Positions 18,261 through 27,542 of a DNA stretch of 64,000 nucleotides are shown here, in pieces; the stretch's first letter is position 1, and each line of letters starts with the position of its first letter. The notes beneath the pieces are model-generated. The model was not told where the DNA came from. It did not search any database and saw nothing but the letters and a program-made list of their open reading frames with translations. The stretch lies in assembly GCA_965222005.1 (NCBI GenBank), contig OZ244935.1, forward strand, positions 2,232,001-2,296,000, given 5' to 3'. The position numbers and the translations under genes are program-made. This stretch comes from CBDCTM01 sp965222005 (GTDB lineage: Bacteria > Bacteroidota > Bacteroidia > Chitinophagales > Saprospiraceae).

Positions 18261-21200
18261 TTGTTCAAAAACGCAAACTACAAAAGTAATGTTAAAAATT
18301 TTAAATTAACAATAGTATTGCTTACATTTAGTTATTCAATTAACCAAAAACCACAAAGCTATGTTCAATTTCTCCCATCTCCCATCTCCCAATGGTTTCT
18401 GATTGTTTTAGGTTGTTTCGGTACTTTTTTTCACCTACATGCGCAGACCTATAAAGAGATTCTTGAAAAAGAAATTAACCGATCAGAAATTGTTTTAGAA
18501 GGAGAAGTCCTTTCAAAAGATCACTGTACCAGCCACGGCTTTCCCTACCGGGTTTTTACGATCAAACCCTTAAAAATATTCAAGGGAGCCCTGAAAAAAG
18601 AATCTGTAACTATTCTTCAGGTAGGAGGGATGATTGATTCAACTATCTTTGTTGCTCCTCATCAACCGTATTTAACTGTAGGCATGCAGGGGCTTTTCTT
18701 CTTGGAAAAGATTACGTATAAGGTGTCAGACTGCCAACAAGCCACTACACCATTTCAAGTGGTTAGCATTGCCAAGTACTTTGATGACGGCATTAACCCC
18801 CAAGTGGCATTTGCCGGGCAAAAGATATACAATTACGAAGCTTTTATTAAAACGGTGGCTGCACAATTTGATCACAGCCCTCAATGGTTGGGAACTTCCT
18901 TACACGAAGATAGAATGGGTGTAAATTTGTTTGGCCAATTTAGGTTTAGAGGCACTAATACGGACAAAACCATCGAGTACTATTTTAAAAATCCGTATTA
19001 CGATGTCTTGCTTGAAAAATTCACTTTTGATATTTATGCCAAATTGATCGGTGAAAATATCGAATATGGCGAAGGTTTGGTGGTGGTCAATTATGACACG
19101 CTCATATTGGGTAGTGGTATTGTATTAAATGGTATGCTCAGCACCCAAAAAGGAGCCGACATCCAGGATACGACTTTTTCCCTCTCGGTACAGGATTTTA
19201 GCGATACTTCTTTTCAGGTGCAGATCTATGGCCCCTGCGATCATGGGTTTATCAACGCAGGTGATGGACGTTCGAAAGACCTGCATTTGCTTTCCGTAGA
19301 GGTTGCCGATCCACCATTGTCTTTAACCACACCAATTTCTTTCGACAAATTTTCGATGACAGATGAAAGCATGTACATCGATCCCAAAGGAGATTGTCAT
19401 TACTTTGATCATTACATCATCGTGGATAGCATCAAATCGGTGGATAATAATGCGGATGTAGGTATTTGTTACAGCCTGGACAATTTCAGATACGAATCCT
19501 TGGGTGGTGGTATGTTCGACTTGCATTTTAGTTTGTTTGCCGAACAGGAAGGAGACTCACCAGTAGCAGGAAAATCCATCTATTATGGGGGAGGAAAGGT
19601 AATTATAGATTATTCAGATCTGGCATTTGGCATCCAGGTTGTAACTAATATTAAACTCACTGCGATCGGTTCCGGCTTTACTGACCCGCTATACCAGGTC
19701 ACTGCGGAGGATGAAGGCCCTACCTCTTTTTCTCTGACTATATTAAGTGCGGCAGGACAATGGCAGATAATGAAATCCGGGTTTTTACATAAAATGGCCG
19801 ATATTACATTGAAAGTAGCCAGTTGTAATCAAAAAGCCGGAATTGGCATCAGCTTACCTGTGGCAAATCCAAGCTTTTACTTACTGCCGCCCCTGCCTGG
19901 CTTTCCTATGGATTACAACCCGCAAACAGCTAAAGGCGGGCATGATGAATTTACCTGCAATACCTCCGTTCTGATCAGTAATTTTAACCAGGATGTTCCT
20001 GCTGGCGACAATGAAGAGAGCAAATTGACCATTACCGGGGCAGGCTTTAACAACAGTATTCATACCAATCCTATGGGAAAGGTCTTTTTTGTCAATGCAG
20101 ATGACGGAGGTGCTTCTTACACTTTTACGCATGAAACCGATATTGAAAAATGGTCGGATTCAGAGATCATCCTTTATGTTCCTTCTATTATAGGAGATGA
20201 TTGTTCTGCTGGTGATGTAATATCAGCAAATCCTGCAGGGACAGGGAGGTTTATTATTGAAACCCCGGAGAATAATGGTCTGAAAAAGCGACTGGAAAGC
20301 ACCAGCTTATTGAAAATACCATATGCTATAACAAATATTCGAAGTTCGGAATTTGACAATTGTGGTGCCTTACGGTTTCATCTAACTAAAGATAATGATG
20401 ATCCCTACAATAGTGAAGGATACATTTTTGAAATCAGTAACACAGCCAATTCGGCTGACCCTAATCTGATAAATTGTATGGCGGATTATTTCTGTCAATG
20501 GAATGCAGTCTCGGGTATTCAGTTTGTCATGAGTACTACTCCGACTAATTTATCCCAAAATACAATTGCGGATTCTAAAAATGGTATCCATTATTATCAA
20601 ACAGGTAACCTACCATTTACCTTAGCCTTTACACTCAACACTACTCCTAGTAGAATAAATCTCGATGATCCAGACTGTTTAGGGAGCGGGTATTTTGATG
20701 ACCGTGCTTTGGTAACCAGCAAGGAAGTAGATATTTATGTTAACGCCCTAAATTATCCTACCGTCAATTGTCTTACAGACCCGGACCTGCCCTATACCTT
20801 ACTACACGAAATAGGCCATGCACTTACCTTAAATCATATTTTGCCAGATGGTCAACTCATGTATTACGCCTACGAGGGTGTGGGGATAGGAGCAAACGAA
20901 ATAATGGGATCTGTTGATGCAGCAACCAATTCGCAGGATCTCCATGCGAATTGTGATGACCAAGCTATCGTGACAGGCACATTAACCACTTGTACCACAA
21001 CAGGAACGACAGATGATTTCTATGTAAAAAAGGAATTTTCCATCTATCCAGTTCTTTTTCCTACATCCAATACCTTAGATTTCACATTTATCGGAGCAGA
21101 ACATCTACGGGTAGATCAGGTCAGAATATGGGATGTGTATGGTAGAAGCCAATCATTATCTTCCTGGAGTTTGGATGCTGTGGGTTTACAAATACAAACA

Positions 21201-21287
21201 GATCAGGTGTTGCATTCCGGTGTTTACTGGCTTCAGCTATTTTACAAAGATCAATTGCTCAAAACCCAAAAGATCATCATCCAATGA
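18261..21287 (+). CDS. Secreted metzincin-like metalloprotease with TIG and T9SS domains
   Basis: 1,008 residues from a TTG at 18261; the real start is uncertain because the secretion signal (WFLIVLGCFGTFFHLHAQ) lies about 45 residues in. After a large unclassified N-terminal region come an IPT/TIG-like domain from about residue 589 and a zinc-protease domain with HEIGHALTLNH at about 849-859 and a downstream Met (QLMYYAY) that could be the Met-turn. The usual metzincin Gly of HExxHxxGxxH is Thr here. A type-A T9SS sorting domain closes the protein (about 930-1008; VRIWDVYGRSQ, GVYWLQLFY). Likely an exported or surface protease. It overlaps the next lipoprotein gene by four bases (ATGA), so the two are translationally coupled. 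Confidence 0.82.
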   Translation: MFKNANYKSNVKNFKLTIVLLTFSYSINQKPQSYVQFLPSPISQWFLIVLGCFGTFFHLHAQTYKEILEKEINRSEIVLEGEVLSKDHCTSHGFPYRVFTIKPLKIFKGALKKESVTILQVGGMIDSTIFVAPHQPYLTVGMQGLFFLEKITYKVSDCQQATTPFQVVSIAKYFDDGINPQVAFAGQKIYNYEAFIKTVAAQFDHSPQWLGTSLHEDRMGVNLFGQFRFRGTNTDKTIEYYFKNPYYDVLLEKFTFDIYAKLIGENIEYGEGLVVVNYDTLILGSGIVLNGMLSTQKGADIQDTTFSLSVQDFSDTSFQVQIYGPCDHGFINAGDGRSKDLHLLSVEVADPPLSLTTPISFDKFSMTDESMYIDPKGDCHYFDHYIIVDSIKSVDNNADVGICYSLDNFRYESLGGGMFDLHFSLFAEQEGDSPVAGKSIYYGGGKVIIDYSDLAFGIQVVTNIKLTAIGSGFTDPLYQVTAEDEGPTSFSLTILSAAGQWQIMKSGFLHKMADITLKVASCNQKAGIGISLPVANPSFYLLPPLPGFPMDYNPQTAKGGHDEFTCNTSVLISNFNQDVPAGDNEESKLTITGAGFNNSIHTNPMGKVFFVNADDGGASYTFTHETDIEKWSDSEIILYVPSIIGDDCSAGDVISANPAGTGRFIIETPENNGLKKRLESTSLLKIPYAITNIRSSEFDNCGALRFHLTKDNDDPYNSEGYIFEISNTANSADPNLINCMADYFCQWNAVSGIQFVMSTTPTNLSQNTIADSKNGIHYYQTGNLPFTLAFTLNTTPSRINLDDPDCLGSGYFDDRALVTSKEVDIYVNALNYPTVNCLTDPDLPYTLLHEIGHALTLNHILPDGQLMYYAYEGVGIGANEIMGSVDAATNSQDLHANCDDQAIVTGTLTTCTTTGTTDDFYVKKEFSIYPVLFPTSNTLDFTFIGAEHLRVDQVRIWDVYGRSQSLSSWSLDAVGLQIQTDQVLHSGVYWLQLFYKDQLLKTQKIIIQ
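18372..18390 (+). repeat. 7-bp tandem repeat (CTCCCAT, 2.7 copies) before the signal peptide
   Basis: The unit CTCCCAT occurs twice and is followed by a partial CTCCC. An ATG at 18361 lies just upstream in a different frame from the signal peptide. One more 7-bp unit would put that ATG in frame with the protease. Currently the frame is only reached from upstream TTG codons. Confidence 0.5.
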
Positions 21288-21886
21288 AATATTACCTGCT
21301 TATCGCACTCCTGCTGTTTTCGGGAGCCTGCAACAAAAAAACAAGCCCTGTAAGTACTGGTGCAACCACACCGCCGCCGGACACTATTGTGGATATAACT
21401 ACTGTAGTGAAGCAGGCACCCGACCCGCTGGACAGCATCCGGCAGATCTGCATAATGGGTTTTAAGTATTGTACCAATATCCAAAACGGGTACTACACGG
21501 CCGATTTTACGCAAGAGGACATCATCAGGATGAATGAGATTTGCACATCCTTTTCTCGAGGCGGATTTGGCGTACATTACGCACCAGTATCTGATATTGA
21601 TCCCAATAGCCGGAAAGCTTTAAGGTATAACGTATATGGCCGCTGTATTGAAACCTTAAAGTGGCCGGTCGATTCGGTGGTCAAGTACCTCGGCTTGCCC
21701 TATGAGATGCTTGCCCGCTATGACCCCAAGGATCCTGAAAAGCAAATCGGAACCTATCTGTATTACTGCCAGAAGTGGCGAAGGTACAACGACAGCATTG
21801 ACTGTAGCGGGCTGCAAGGTCTATGGCGGGATGGCAGACGGAAGCGAGGCCGCAAGTATCGCGTCTATGTTCCTTTGTTTGAATAG
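21284..21886 (+). CDS. Lipoprotein coupled to the metalloprotease (copy A)
   Basis: 200 residues with a lipoprotein signal peptide ending LLFSGACNKK. I do not recognise the family. Conserved pieces shared with copy B are DSIRQICIMGFKYC, DFTQEDIIRMNEI, RCIETLKWPVDSVVKYLGLP and the basic C-terminal LWRDGRRKR. The middle (about residues 86-118) is unlike copy B. The start codon overlaps the protease stop codon, so the products are made together. This suggests an accessory, anchoring or inhibitor role, but nothing in the sequence proves it. Confidence 0.72.
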   Translation: MKYYLLIALLLFSGACNKKTSPVSTGATTPPPDTIVDITTVVKQAPDPLDSIRQICIMGFKYCTNIQNGYYTADFTQEDIIRMNEICTSFSRGGFGVHYAPVSDIDPNSRKALRYNVYGRCIETLKWPVDSVVKYLGLPYEMLARYDPKDPEKQIGTYLYYCQKWRRYNDSIDCSGLQGLWRDGRRKRGRKYRVYVPLFE

Positions 21887-23160
21887 CATCTATTGAAGAG
21901 AGCAAATTGACCATTACCGGAGCAGGCTTTAACAACAGTATTCATACCAATCCTATGGGAAAGGTCTTTTTTGTCAATGCAGATGACGGAGGTGCTTCTT
22001 ACACTTTTACGCATGAAACCGATATTGAAAAATGGTCGGATTCAGAGATCGTTCTTTATGTCCCTTCTGTTATTGGCAGTGATTGTGATATGACAAGCGC
22101 AAACCCCGCAGGTACAGGAAGGTTTATTATTGAAACCCCAGAGAATAATGGAGTAAAAAAACGGCTGGAAAGCACCAGCCCTTTGAAAATACCCTATGCC
22201 ATTATGAATGTGAGAAGCCCGGAGTATGACAATTGTGGAGCCTTGCGGCTACACTTAACCAAGGACAATGAGGATCCATACAATGCTGAGGGATACATTT
22301 TTGAAATCAGTAACACAGCCAATTCGGCTGACCCCAATCTGATAAATTGTATGGCGGATTATTTCTGTCAATGGAATGCAGTTTCGGGTATTCAGTTTGT
22401 CATGAGTACAACGCCGACCAATTTATCCCAAAATGAATTTGCAGATTTTAAAAATGGTATTCATTATTTTCAAACGGGTAACCGACCATTTACCTTAGCC
22501 TTTACACTCAACACTACTCCTAGTAGAATAAATCTCGATGATCCAGACTGTTTAGGGAGCGGGTATTTTGATGACCGTGCTTTGGTAACCAGCAAGGAAA
22601 TAGACATTTATGTTAACGCCCTAAATTATCCTACCGTCAATTGCCTTACAGACCCGGACCTGCCCTATACTTTGTTACACGAAATAGGTCATGCGCTTAC
22701 CTTACATCATATTTTGCCAGATGGTCAACTCATGTATTACGCTTACGAGGGTGTGGGGATAGGAGCAAACGAAATAATGGGATCTGTTGATGCAGCAACC
22801 AACTCGCAGGATCTCCATGCGAATTGTGATGACCAAGCTATCGTGACAGGCACATTAACCACTTGTACCACAACAGGAACGACAGATGATTTCTATGTAA
22901 AAAAGAAATTTTCCATCTATCCAGTTCTTTTTTCTACATCCAATACCTTAGATTTCACATTTATCGGAGCAGAACATCTACAGGTAGATCAGGTCAGAAT
23001 ATGGGATGTGTATGGTAGAAGCCAATCATTATCTTCCTGGAGTTTGGATGCTGTGGGTTTACAAATACAAACAGATCAGGTGTTGCATTCCGGTGTTTAC
23101 TGGCTTCAGCTATTTTACAAAGATCAATTGCTCAAAACCCAAAAGATCATCATCCAATGA
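21883..23160 (+). pseudogene. Second metalloprotease copy, 5'-truncated
   Basis: This is the 3' 1.25 kb of the protease gene created by the tandem duplication. It holds the TIG-like domain, the zinc-site motif HEIGHALTLHH near 22678 and the complete T9SS sorting domain. It lacks the signal peptide and the first 580 or so residues. The frame is open only from 21883, right after a stop codon; the earliest possible start is a TTG at 21907. A product would have no export signal, so it is probably non-functional in secretion even though the catalytic motif and sorting domain have stayed open. It overlaps the downstream lipoprotein copy by four bases, as in the parent pair. Confidence 0.8.
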
Positions 23161-23747
23161 AATATTACCTGCTTATCGCACTTCTGCTATTTTCAGGAGC
23201 CTGCAACAAAAAAACGAGCTCCTCAAATCCCCAACTCCTCAGCACCTTGCCTCCTCACCGTGTGGACACAACCGCCGTAGTGAAGCAGCCTCTCGACCCG
23301 CTGGACAGCATCCGGCAGATCTGCATAATGGGTTTTAAGTATTGTACCAATATCCAAAATGGGTACTACACGGCCGATTTTACGCAAGAAGACATCATCA
23401 GGATGAATGAGATTACTAAAAAAGTAGGCTATGGTGCTTTTGCTGATGTGCCTGTAACCTATGATAATCATCTATCGCCTATGAAATACAGCCAATGGGG
23501 TCGCTGTATTGAAACCTTAAAGTGGCCGGTCGATTCGGTGGTCAAGTACCTCGGCTTGCCCTATGAGATACTGGCCCGCTATGACCCCGACGATCCCGAA
23601 AAGCAAATCGGAACGGATCTGTATTACTGCCAGAAGTGGCGAAGGTACAACGACAGCATTGACTGTAGCGGGCTGCAAGGTCTATGGCGGGATGGCAGAC
23701 GGAAGCGAGATAGTAAATATCGCGTCTATGTTCCTTTGTTTGAATAG
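23157..23747 (+). CDS. Lipoprotein coupled to the truncated protease (copy B)
   Basis: 196 residues; paralogue of the gene at 21284. The signal peptide and first residues (LLFSGACNKKTS), the DSIRQICIMGFKYC segment and the last 75 residues are almost unchanged. The linker after the lipobox and a central block (about residues 80-112; KKVGYGAFADVPVTYDN) differ strongly from copy A. The stop is three bases before the convergent moaC stop. It still has a full signal peptide, so unlike the protease copy before it this gene looks intact. Confidence 0.7.
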   Translation: MKYYLLIALLLFSGACNKKTSSSNPQLLSTLPPHRVDTTAVVKQPLDPLDSIRQICIMGFKYCTNIQNGYYTADFTQEDIIRMNEITKKVGYGAFADVPVTYDNHLSPMKYSQWGRCIETLKWPVDSVVKYLGLPYEILARYDPDDPEKQIGTDLYYCQKWRRYNDSIDCSGLQGLWRDGRRKRDSKYRVYVPLFE

Positions 23748-23750
23748 CAT

Positions 23751-24233
23751 CTATTCCTTTCGCACAAAATCTCTTTTTCCCCCTCTTTTCTCCATCAGCA
23801 CAATTTCTTTGATGACAATTTCGGACGACAGTGCTTTGCACATATCATAAATAGTGAGCGCCGCTATGCTGGCCCCGGTAAGCGCTTCCATCTCCACGCC
23901 CGTTTTGGCAAACACCCGGGCCGTGCAATCGATCACCACTTCCCGCCGGTCGTTGATGCCGATCTGGATATCGCAATGATCCAGCCCGATGGGATGGCAG
24001 AGGGGGATCAGTTCGCCCGTTTTTTTGGCAGCCATTACGCCGGCCAGCACAGCGGTCTGAAAGACCGGCCCTTTGGGTGCGGCGATCTCACCGGCTTCCA
24101 GCAGGCTTAGAATTTCGTCACTCAAAACGACCACGGCGCGGGCGCGAGCCAGCCGGGCAGTGGCTTTTTTGCTACCAACATCTACCATAGATGGTTTGCC
24201 AGAAGTGTCGAGATGTGTCAGTTTTTTTTTCAT
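23751..24233 (-). CDS. moaC: Cyclic pyranopterin monophosphate synthase
   Basis: 160 residues from the ATG at 24233, the usual MoaC length; an in-frame extension to 24344 has no family support. Signatures are THLDTSGKPSMVDVG at the start, LIPLCHPIGLDHCDI in the middle and ARVFAKTGVEMEALTGAS near the C-terminus, holding the catalytic Lys and Asp region. It converts the MoaA product to cyclic pyranopterin monophosphate, the first stable intermediate of the pathway. Last gene of the minus-strand run moaA, unknown, moeA, moaC, with a 111-base gap after moeA. Confidence 0.96.
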   Translation of the reverse strand: MKKKLTHLDTSGKPSMVDVGSKKATARLARARAVVVLSDEILSLLEAGEIAAPKGPVFQTAVLAGVMAAKKTGELIPLCHPIGLDHCDIQIGINDRREVVIDCTARVFAKTGVEMEALTGASIAALTIYDMCKALSSEIVIKEIVLMEKRGGKRDFVRKE

Positions 24234-24344
24234 GCTTTTAGCTCGTCGTTTTTCTTGCTGCACAAGCATTTTGATTTTTACGTTGGTGCAAAACGAAATA
24301 AAATAATCAAGCTTGGCTTTTTGATCTGTAAGGCAGTCGCACAT

Positions 24345-25541
24345 TCATCGGTAAGGGTGATATGGAAAATAGGCCCCTTTTTCAAATATATCCCGATCGG
24401 CGGGCAATTCCAAAAAACCATCAGCGAGAGGCAGGTTAGCCAGGTCGCCCGAACCTTTGCCAGCAATCGGCCAGGCTTGCAGGCGGGCATCGCTACTCAA
24501 AGTGGTTTTTACCTGTAGAAAACAGGTGAGAGGCCGCCCAAAGCTAAAGTTGTCTTGCAATTCGGCCCAATGCCCGGTAAAGGGTGGCAGGCCCGTCGAA
24601 GCATTGAGCCAGGGTAACACATAGCGCTGAGTACACATAAAGGTAGATACCGGATTGCCCGGCAGGGCAAATATACATCCGCCATTGGGTGTAGTGCCAA
24701 ACCAAAAAGGTTTGCCTGGCCGCTGCGCTACTTTGTGGAATAGCTTCTTGCAAGCCAGCTTCTCCAATACCTGTGGCACATAATCGAACTTTCCCTTCGA
24801 TACGCCGCCACTCAGCACAATAAGCTGATATTGATCAATGATTGAACGTAGTTGCCGTTCAATTTCAGCTTCATCATCCATCAGGTGCCCGGTATCGCTT
24901 TCAAGGCCCCATTGATATAAAGCGGCCTGAATACTGTAGGTATTGGAGCGCCTGATCTGGTGGGGTAGTGGTTGTTCGCTTACATCCACCAGCTCATCGC
25001 CGGTGGACAGAATGATGGCTTTGGGCAGGGCACTGACGGTCAATTGATGCTTGCCGATGCTGGCAGCAAGGCCGATCTCGGCGCCGGATAGGCGGCAGCC
25101 CGGCTCCACAATCAGTTCTCCCTTTGTACGGTCTGTAGCTTGCTTGTGTACATTTTGACCTGCTCGAACGGTATCAAGCTCAATTTGTGCTGTACCCTTA
25201 TCGATTGTTACATCTTCATAGCGGATCACGGTATCAGTTTGGGCAGGCAATACAGCTCCCGTCATGATCTCAATACAGTTGTTGCTATTGAGGAGCGATT
25301 GCTGTGGTGCGCCGGCAGCACCAATGTTTTCAATTAAAAAATTGCGCCTGCCTGCTGCAAAAGCCTCATGTTGAATGGCAATGCCATCCATCGTAACACG
25401 ATCGAAGGGGGGGAAATCGCGATCAGCAAGTAAAGGTTCACGGAGTATGCGGCCACAAGCATTTGTGAGAGCTACTTGCTCATCCGGCAATGGCAAGCTG
25501 TGCTGAAAAATAATGTCGGTAGCCTGTTGGACGGAAAGCAT
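24345..25541 (-). CDS. moeA: Molybdopterin molybdenumtransferase
   Basis: 398 residues, full length. Landmarks are ALTNACGRIL, FPPFDRVTMDGIAI (about residues 43-56), EIMTGAVLP, the motif ILSTGDELVD of the central domain, VLSGGVSKGKFDYV and the loop FALPGNPVSTFM. MoeA inserts molybdate into adenylylated molybdopterin. No mogA/moaB-type adenylyltransferase is seen in the window. The 24-base gap to the upstream unknown gene suggests one operon with moaA and moaC. Confidence 0.96.
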   Translation of the reverse strand: MLSVQQATDIIFQHSLPLPDEQVALTNACGRILREPLLADRDFPPFDRVTMDGIAIQHEAFAAGRRNFLIENIGAAGAPQQSLLNSNNCIEIMTGAVLPAQTDTVIRYEDVTIDKGTAQIELDTVRAGQNVHKQATDRTKGELIVEPGCRLSGAEIGLAASIGKHQLTVSALPKAIILSTGDELVDVSEQPLPHQIRRSNTYSIQAALYQWGLESDTGHLMDDEAEIERQLRSIIDQYQLIVLSGGVSKGKFDYVPQVLEKLACKKLFHKVAQRPGKPFWFGTTPNGGCIFALPGNPVSTFMCTQRYVLPWLNASTGLPPFTGHWAELQDNFSFGRPLTCFLQVKTTLSSDARLQAWPIAGKGSGDLANLPLADGFLELPADRDIFEKGAYFPYHPYR

Positions 25542-25565
25542 AAAGTGAGAAATTGAGCGAGGGTA

Positions 25566-26000
25566 CTAACTCCCCGGTTCCTCCAACAGATGAAAGTGGC
25601 TTTTTTCAAAGTCTATGGCAACCGTATCTGAAAAATCGCCGTGAACAATAAGTCGGTTGCTGTGGCGATGCACTTTATCTGCTAGTTGATCTCTTTTCAG
25701 CAATAGCACAGTAGCCTTACCCGAGTGGTCCGTTTTTTCCAGCATATTTTCACCATTAAACTCAACCACCCAACCACTTTCATGGATATTGTCGGTATAT
25801 TTAAAGTCAATGATGGGCATTCGGTAAAAATGGAAATCTTCGAGGTAACCCAATTCAAACACCAAGCGCAGGTTGCCTCCTTCGGCTTCATATACGCTTG
25901 GACTCAGTCCCAGTTCTTTTAAATTGAATCGGCCGCCAACGGGCTTTTCCATGGTTACTTTGATCTCGCCATCGTTTACCTGGATCTTTACATCTTTCAT
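25566..26000 (-). CDS. Unknown small protein inside the moa/moe run
   Basis: 144 residues, cytoplasmic by composition (no signal peptide or helix). I do not recognise the family. It opens MKDVKIQVNDGEIKVTMEKP, has an aromatic and acidic middle (ELGYLEDFHFYRMPIIDF) and ends DFEKSHFHLLEEPG. It lies between moaA (96 bases) and moeA (24 bases) on the same strand, so it is probably cotranscribed and may have a role in cofactor synthesis. That is inference from position only. Confidence 0.7.
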   Translation of the reverse strand: MKDVKIQVNDGEIKVTMEKPVGGRFNLKELGLSPSVYEAEGGNLRLVFELGYLEDFHFYRMPIIDFKYTDNIHESGWVVEFNGENMLEKTDHSGKATVLLLKRDQLADKVHRHSNRLIVHGDFSDTVAIDFEKSHFHLLEEPGS

Positions 26001-26096
26001 CTGTATAGTTTAAATATTTTAATATCACATATAGCCGGAGCCATATACTTTTGCCCGCAAGATAAAAATTTCAGGATAATTTTTTTGGGACATATT

Positions 26097-27086
26097 TCAG
26101 CCTCCGATTGTGGACATCGATTCGGAAACGGGCCAGCCCATTTGTCGGTCTTGTTCGGCTTCGAAGCCATTGGCAGCACGATGGCTAATGGCCTGTAGAA
26201 AGGCAGTGCGCAGCTCGTCATCATCGGCGCCGGCCCGTATCAGATCTTTGATGTTGAACACACCATCATCGTACAGGCAGGTCTTAAGCAGCCCCTTAGG
26301 TGTGATGCGGATCCGATTGCAGCTACCGCAAAAGGTACGGCTAAAGGCGGCTATGATGCCGATTTTGCCCTGATGCCCCGGGATTTGGTAAGTCGCGGCC
26401 GTGGCATGAGGTGTAGCTGGTAGTTTTTTGATGTTGGGGAAAGTACCTTTGAGATGTTCCAAAATGCGATTGTGGTTCCAGTGCAATTGGGCGGATTGAG
26501 ATCCGCTGCCGTTGAAAGGCATCTCTTCAATAAAGCGCACGTCAAGCGGCTGATCTTTGCTAAGCATAGCTATCGGAACAATGTCTTGCTCATTTTTTCC
26601 CTGGAGTACAACCATATTTGTTTTAACGGGTATTTGAAAGCGCAACAAGGCTTCCAGTGTTTCCAGCACTTTGTGCAGCTCATCCCGCCTTGTAATTTGC
26701 TGAAAACGTTGGCGGTCCAGGCTATCCAGGCTCAGATTGACACCAGCAATGCCTAATGCCTTGAGGCGTGGGACCAAAGGAGCAGTAAGCGTGCCGTTGG
26801 TAGTGATATGTACTTGATATAGGCCGTCAATCTGATGAATCGCTTCCAGGAATGGCATCATGTCTTTGCGCAGGAAGGGCTCCCCACCTGTGATACGCAG
26901 CTTTTCGATGCCCAAGCTCACCAACAAGCGGACGATGCGCAGCATCTCTTCGTAGGTGAGCAACTGGCGGCGCGGCACATAATCGATCCCCTGCTCCGGC
27001 ATACAGTACTGACAGCGCAGATTGCAACGGTCGGTGACAGCGAGCCGCAGGTAATTGATAAGCCGGTTGTGGTTGTCGTAAAGCAT
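26097..27086 (-). CDS. moaA: GTP 3',8-cyclase (radical SAM)
   Basis: 329 residues. The radical-SAM cluster motif CNLRCQYC is at residues 21-28, followed by GGEPFLR for S-adenosylmethionine. The second 4Fe-4S site is CGSCNRIRITPKGLLKTC near the C-terminus, and the protein ends MSTIGG, the catalytic Gly-Gly tail of MoaA. It converts GTP to 3',8-cyclo-7,8-dihydro-GTP. First gene of the minus-strand cofactor run; its 5' region is the long AT-rich gap with an 11-C tract. Confidence 0.97.
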   Translation of the reverse strand: MLYDNHNRLINYLRLAVTDRCNLRCQYCMPEQGIDYVPRRQLLTYEEMLRIVRLLVSLGIEKLRITGGEPFLRKDMMPFLEAIHQIDGLYQVHITTNGTLTAPLVPRLKALGIAGVNLSLDSLDRQRFQQITRRDELHKVLETLEALLRFQIPVKTNMVVLQGKNEQDIVPIAMLSKDQPLDVRFIEEMPFNGSGSQSAQLHWNHNRILEHLKGTFPNIKKLPATPHATAATYQIPGHQGKIGIIAAFSRTFCGSCNRIRITPKGLLKTCLYDDGVFNIKDLIRAGADDDELRTAFLQAISHRAANGFEAEQDRQMGWPVSESMSTIGG

Positions 27087-27542
27087 GGATAATAAAGGTA
27101 TTTCAAAAAATTGAAAGCATCTGCATTTACAAATTATGATTCTTAGAAAATGTTAGAACTATCTCTAGCAAAGAGAGCACGGCAGGGGAAAAAATACCAT
27201 TTATACATGCTACGATACTACTCCGTTCTTTAATCGGGATCTGATAAAAGCCACAAGATTTGTACGATTTTGTGACATGGTATCCCCCCCCCCCTTAACA
27301 CTAATATATCAACTATAGCAATTTTTTTGCATAAAAAATGGTGACAATATATACTGTAAATAGGTTACTGTTTTTTTTTGCAGAATATTTGTTTTGCACC
27401 GGTTTTTGGCATACATTGCAGTAATTATAAATGTGAAAGGCTATGAACTAAATCACTCAAAAATTGAAAAGAGGATTTAATTTTTTGAGTAAAAAAAGAG
27501 CCCTATACCCTTTCATATTCTACTCGTACCAAACTGCCCGAT
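27087..27542. other. Intergenic region upstream of moaA
   Basis: No gene is visible. It is AT-rich with long T and A runs, a run of 11 C at 27284-27294, and the direct/inverted words TTTTTTTG and TTTTTTGAGT. It must hold the moaA promoter on the minus strand and perhaps a plus-strand promoter for the structured segment and lipoprotein that follow. I could not pick a promoter with confidence. Confidence 0.5.
27284..27294. repeat. Homopolymer run of 11 C
   Basis: Eleven consecutive C in an otherwise AT-rich intergenic region, about 200 bases upstream of the moaA start. Runs of this kind are prone to slippage and can vary promoter spacing. It can also be a sequencing length error. Confidence 0.8.

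Larger units (their letters stand above)
20012..23755 (+). repeat. Tandem duplication of protease 3' half plus lipoprotein gene
   Basis: Copy 1 runs about 20012-21893 and copy 2 about 21894-23755, head to tail. The start of copy 2 (TGAAGAGAGCAAATTGACC at 21894) equals 20012 onward, and both copies end in GAATAGCATCTATT (21881-21894, 23742-23755). Most of the protease C-terminus and both ends of the lipoprotein gene are nearly identical, while short stretches (for example 21531-21650 against 23402-23510) are clearly diverged. The join is a short A/T-rich microhomology. Confidence 0.88.

Noticed and set aside
24234..24344. N-terminal extension of moaC to 24344
   Set aside because: The extra 37 residues have no family match and touch the moeA stop codon; the ATG at 24233 gives the standard MoaC length.
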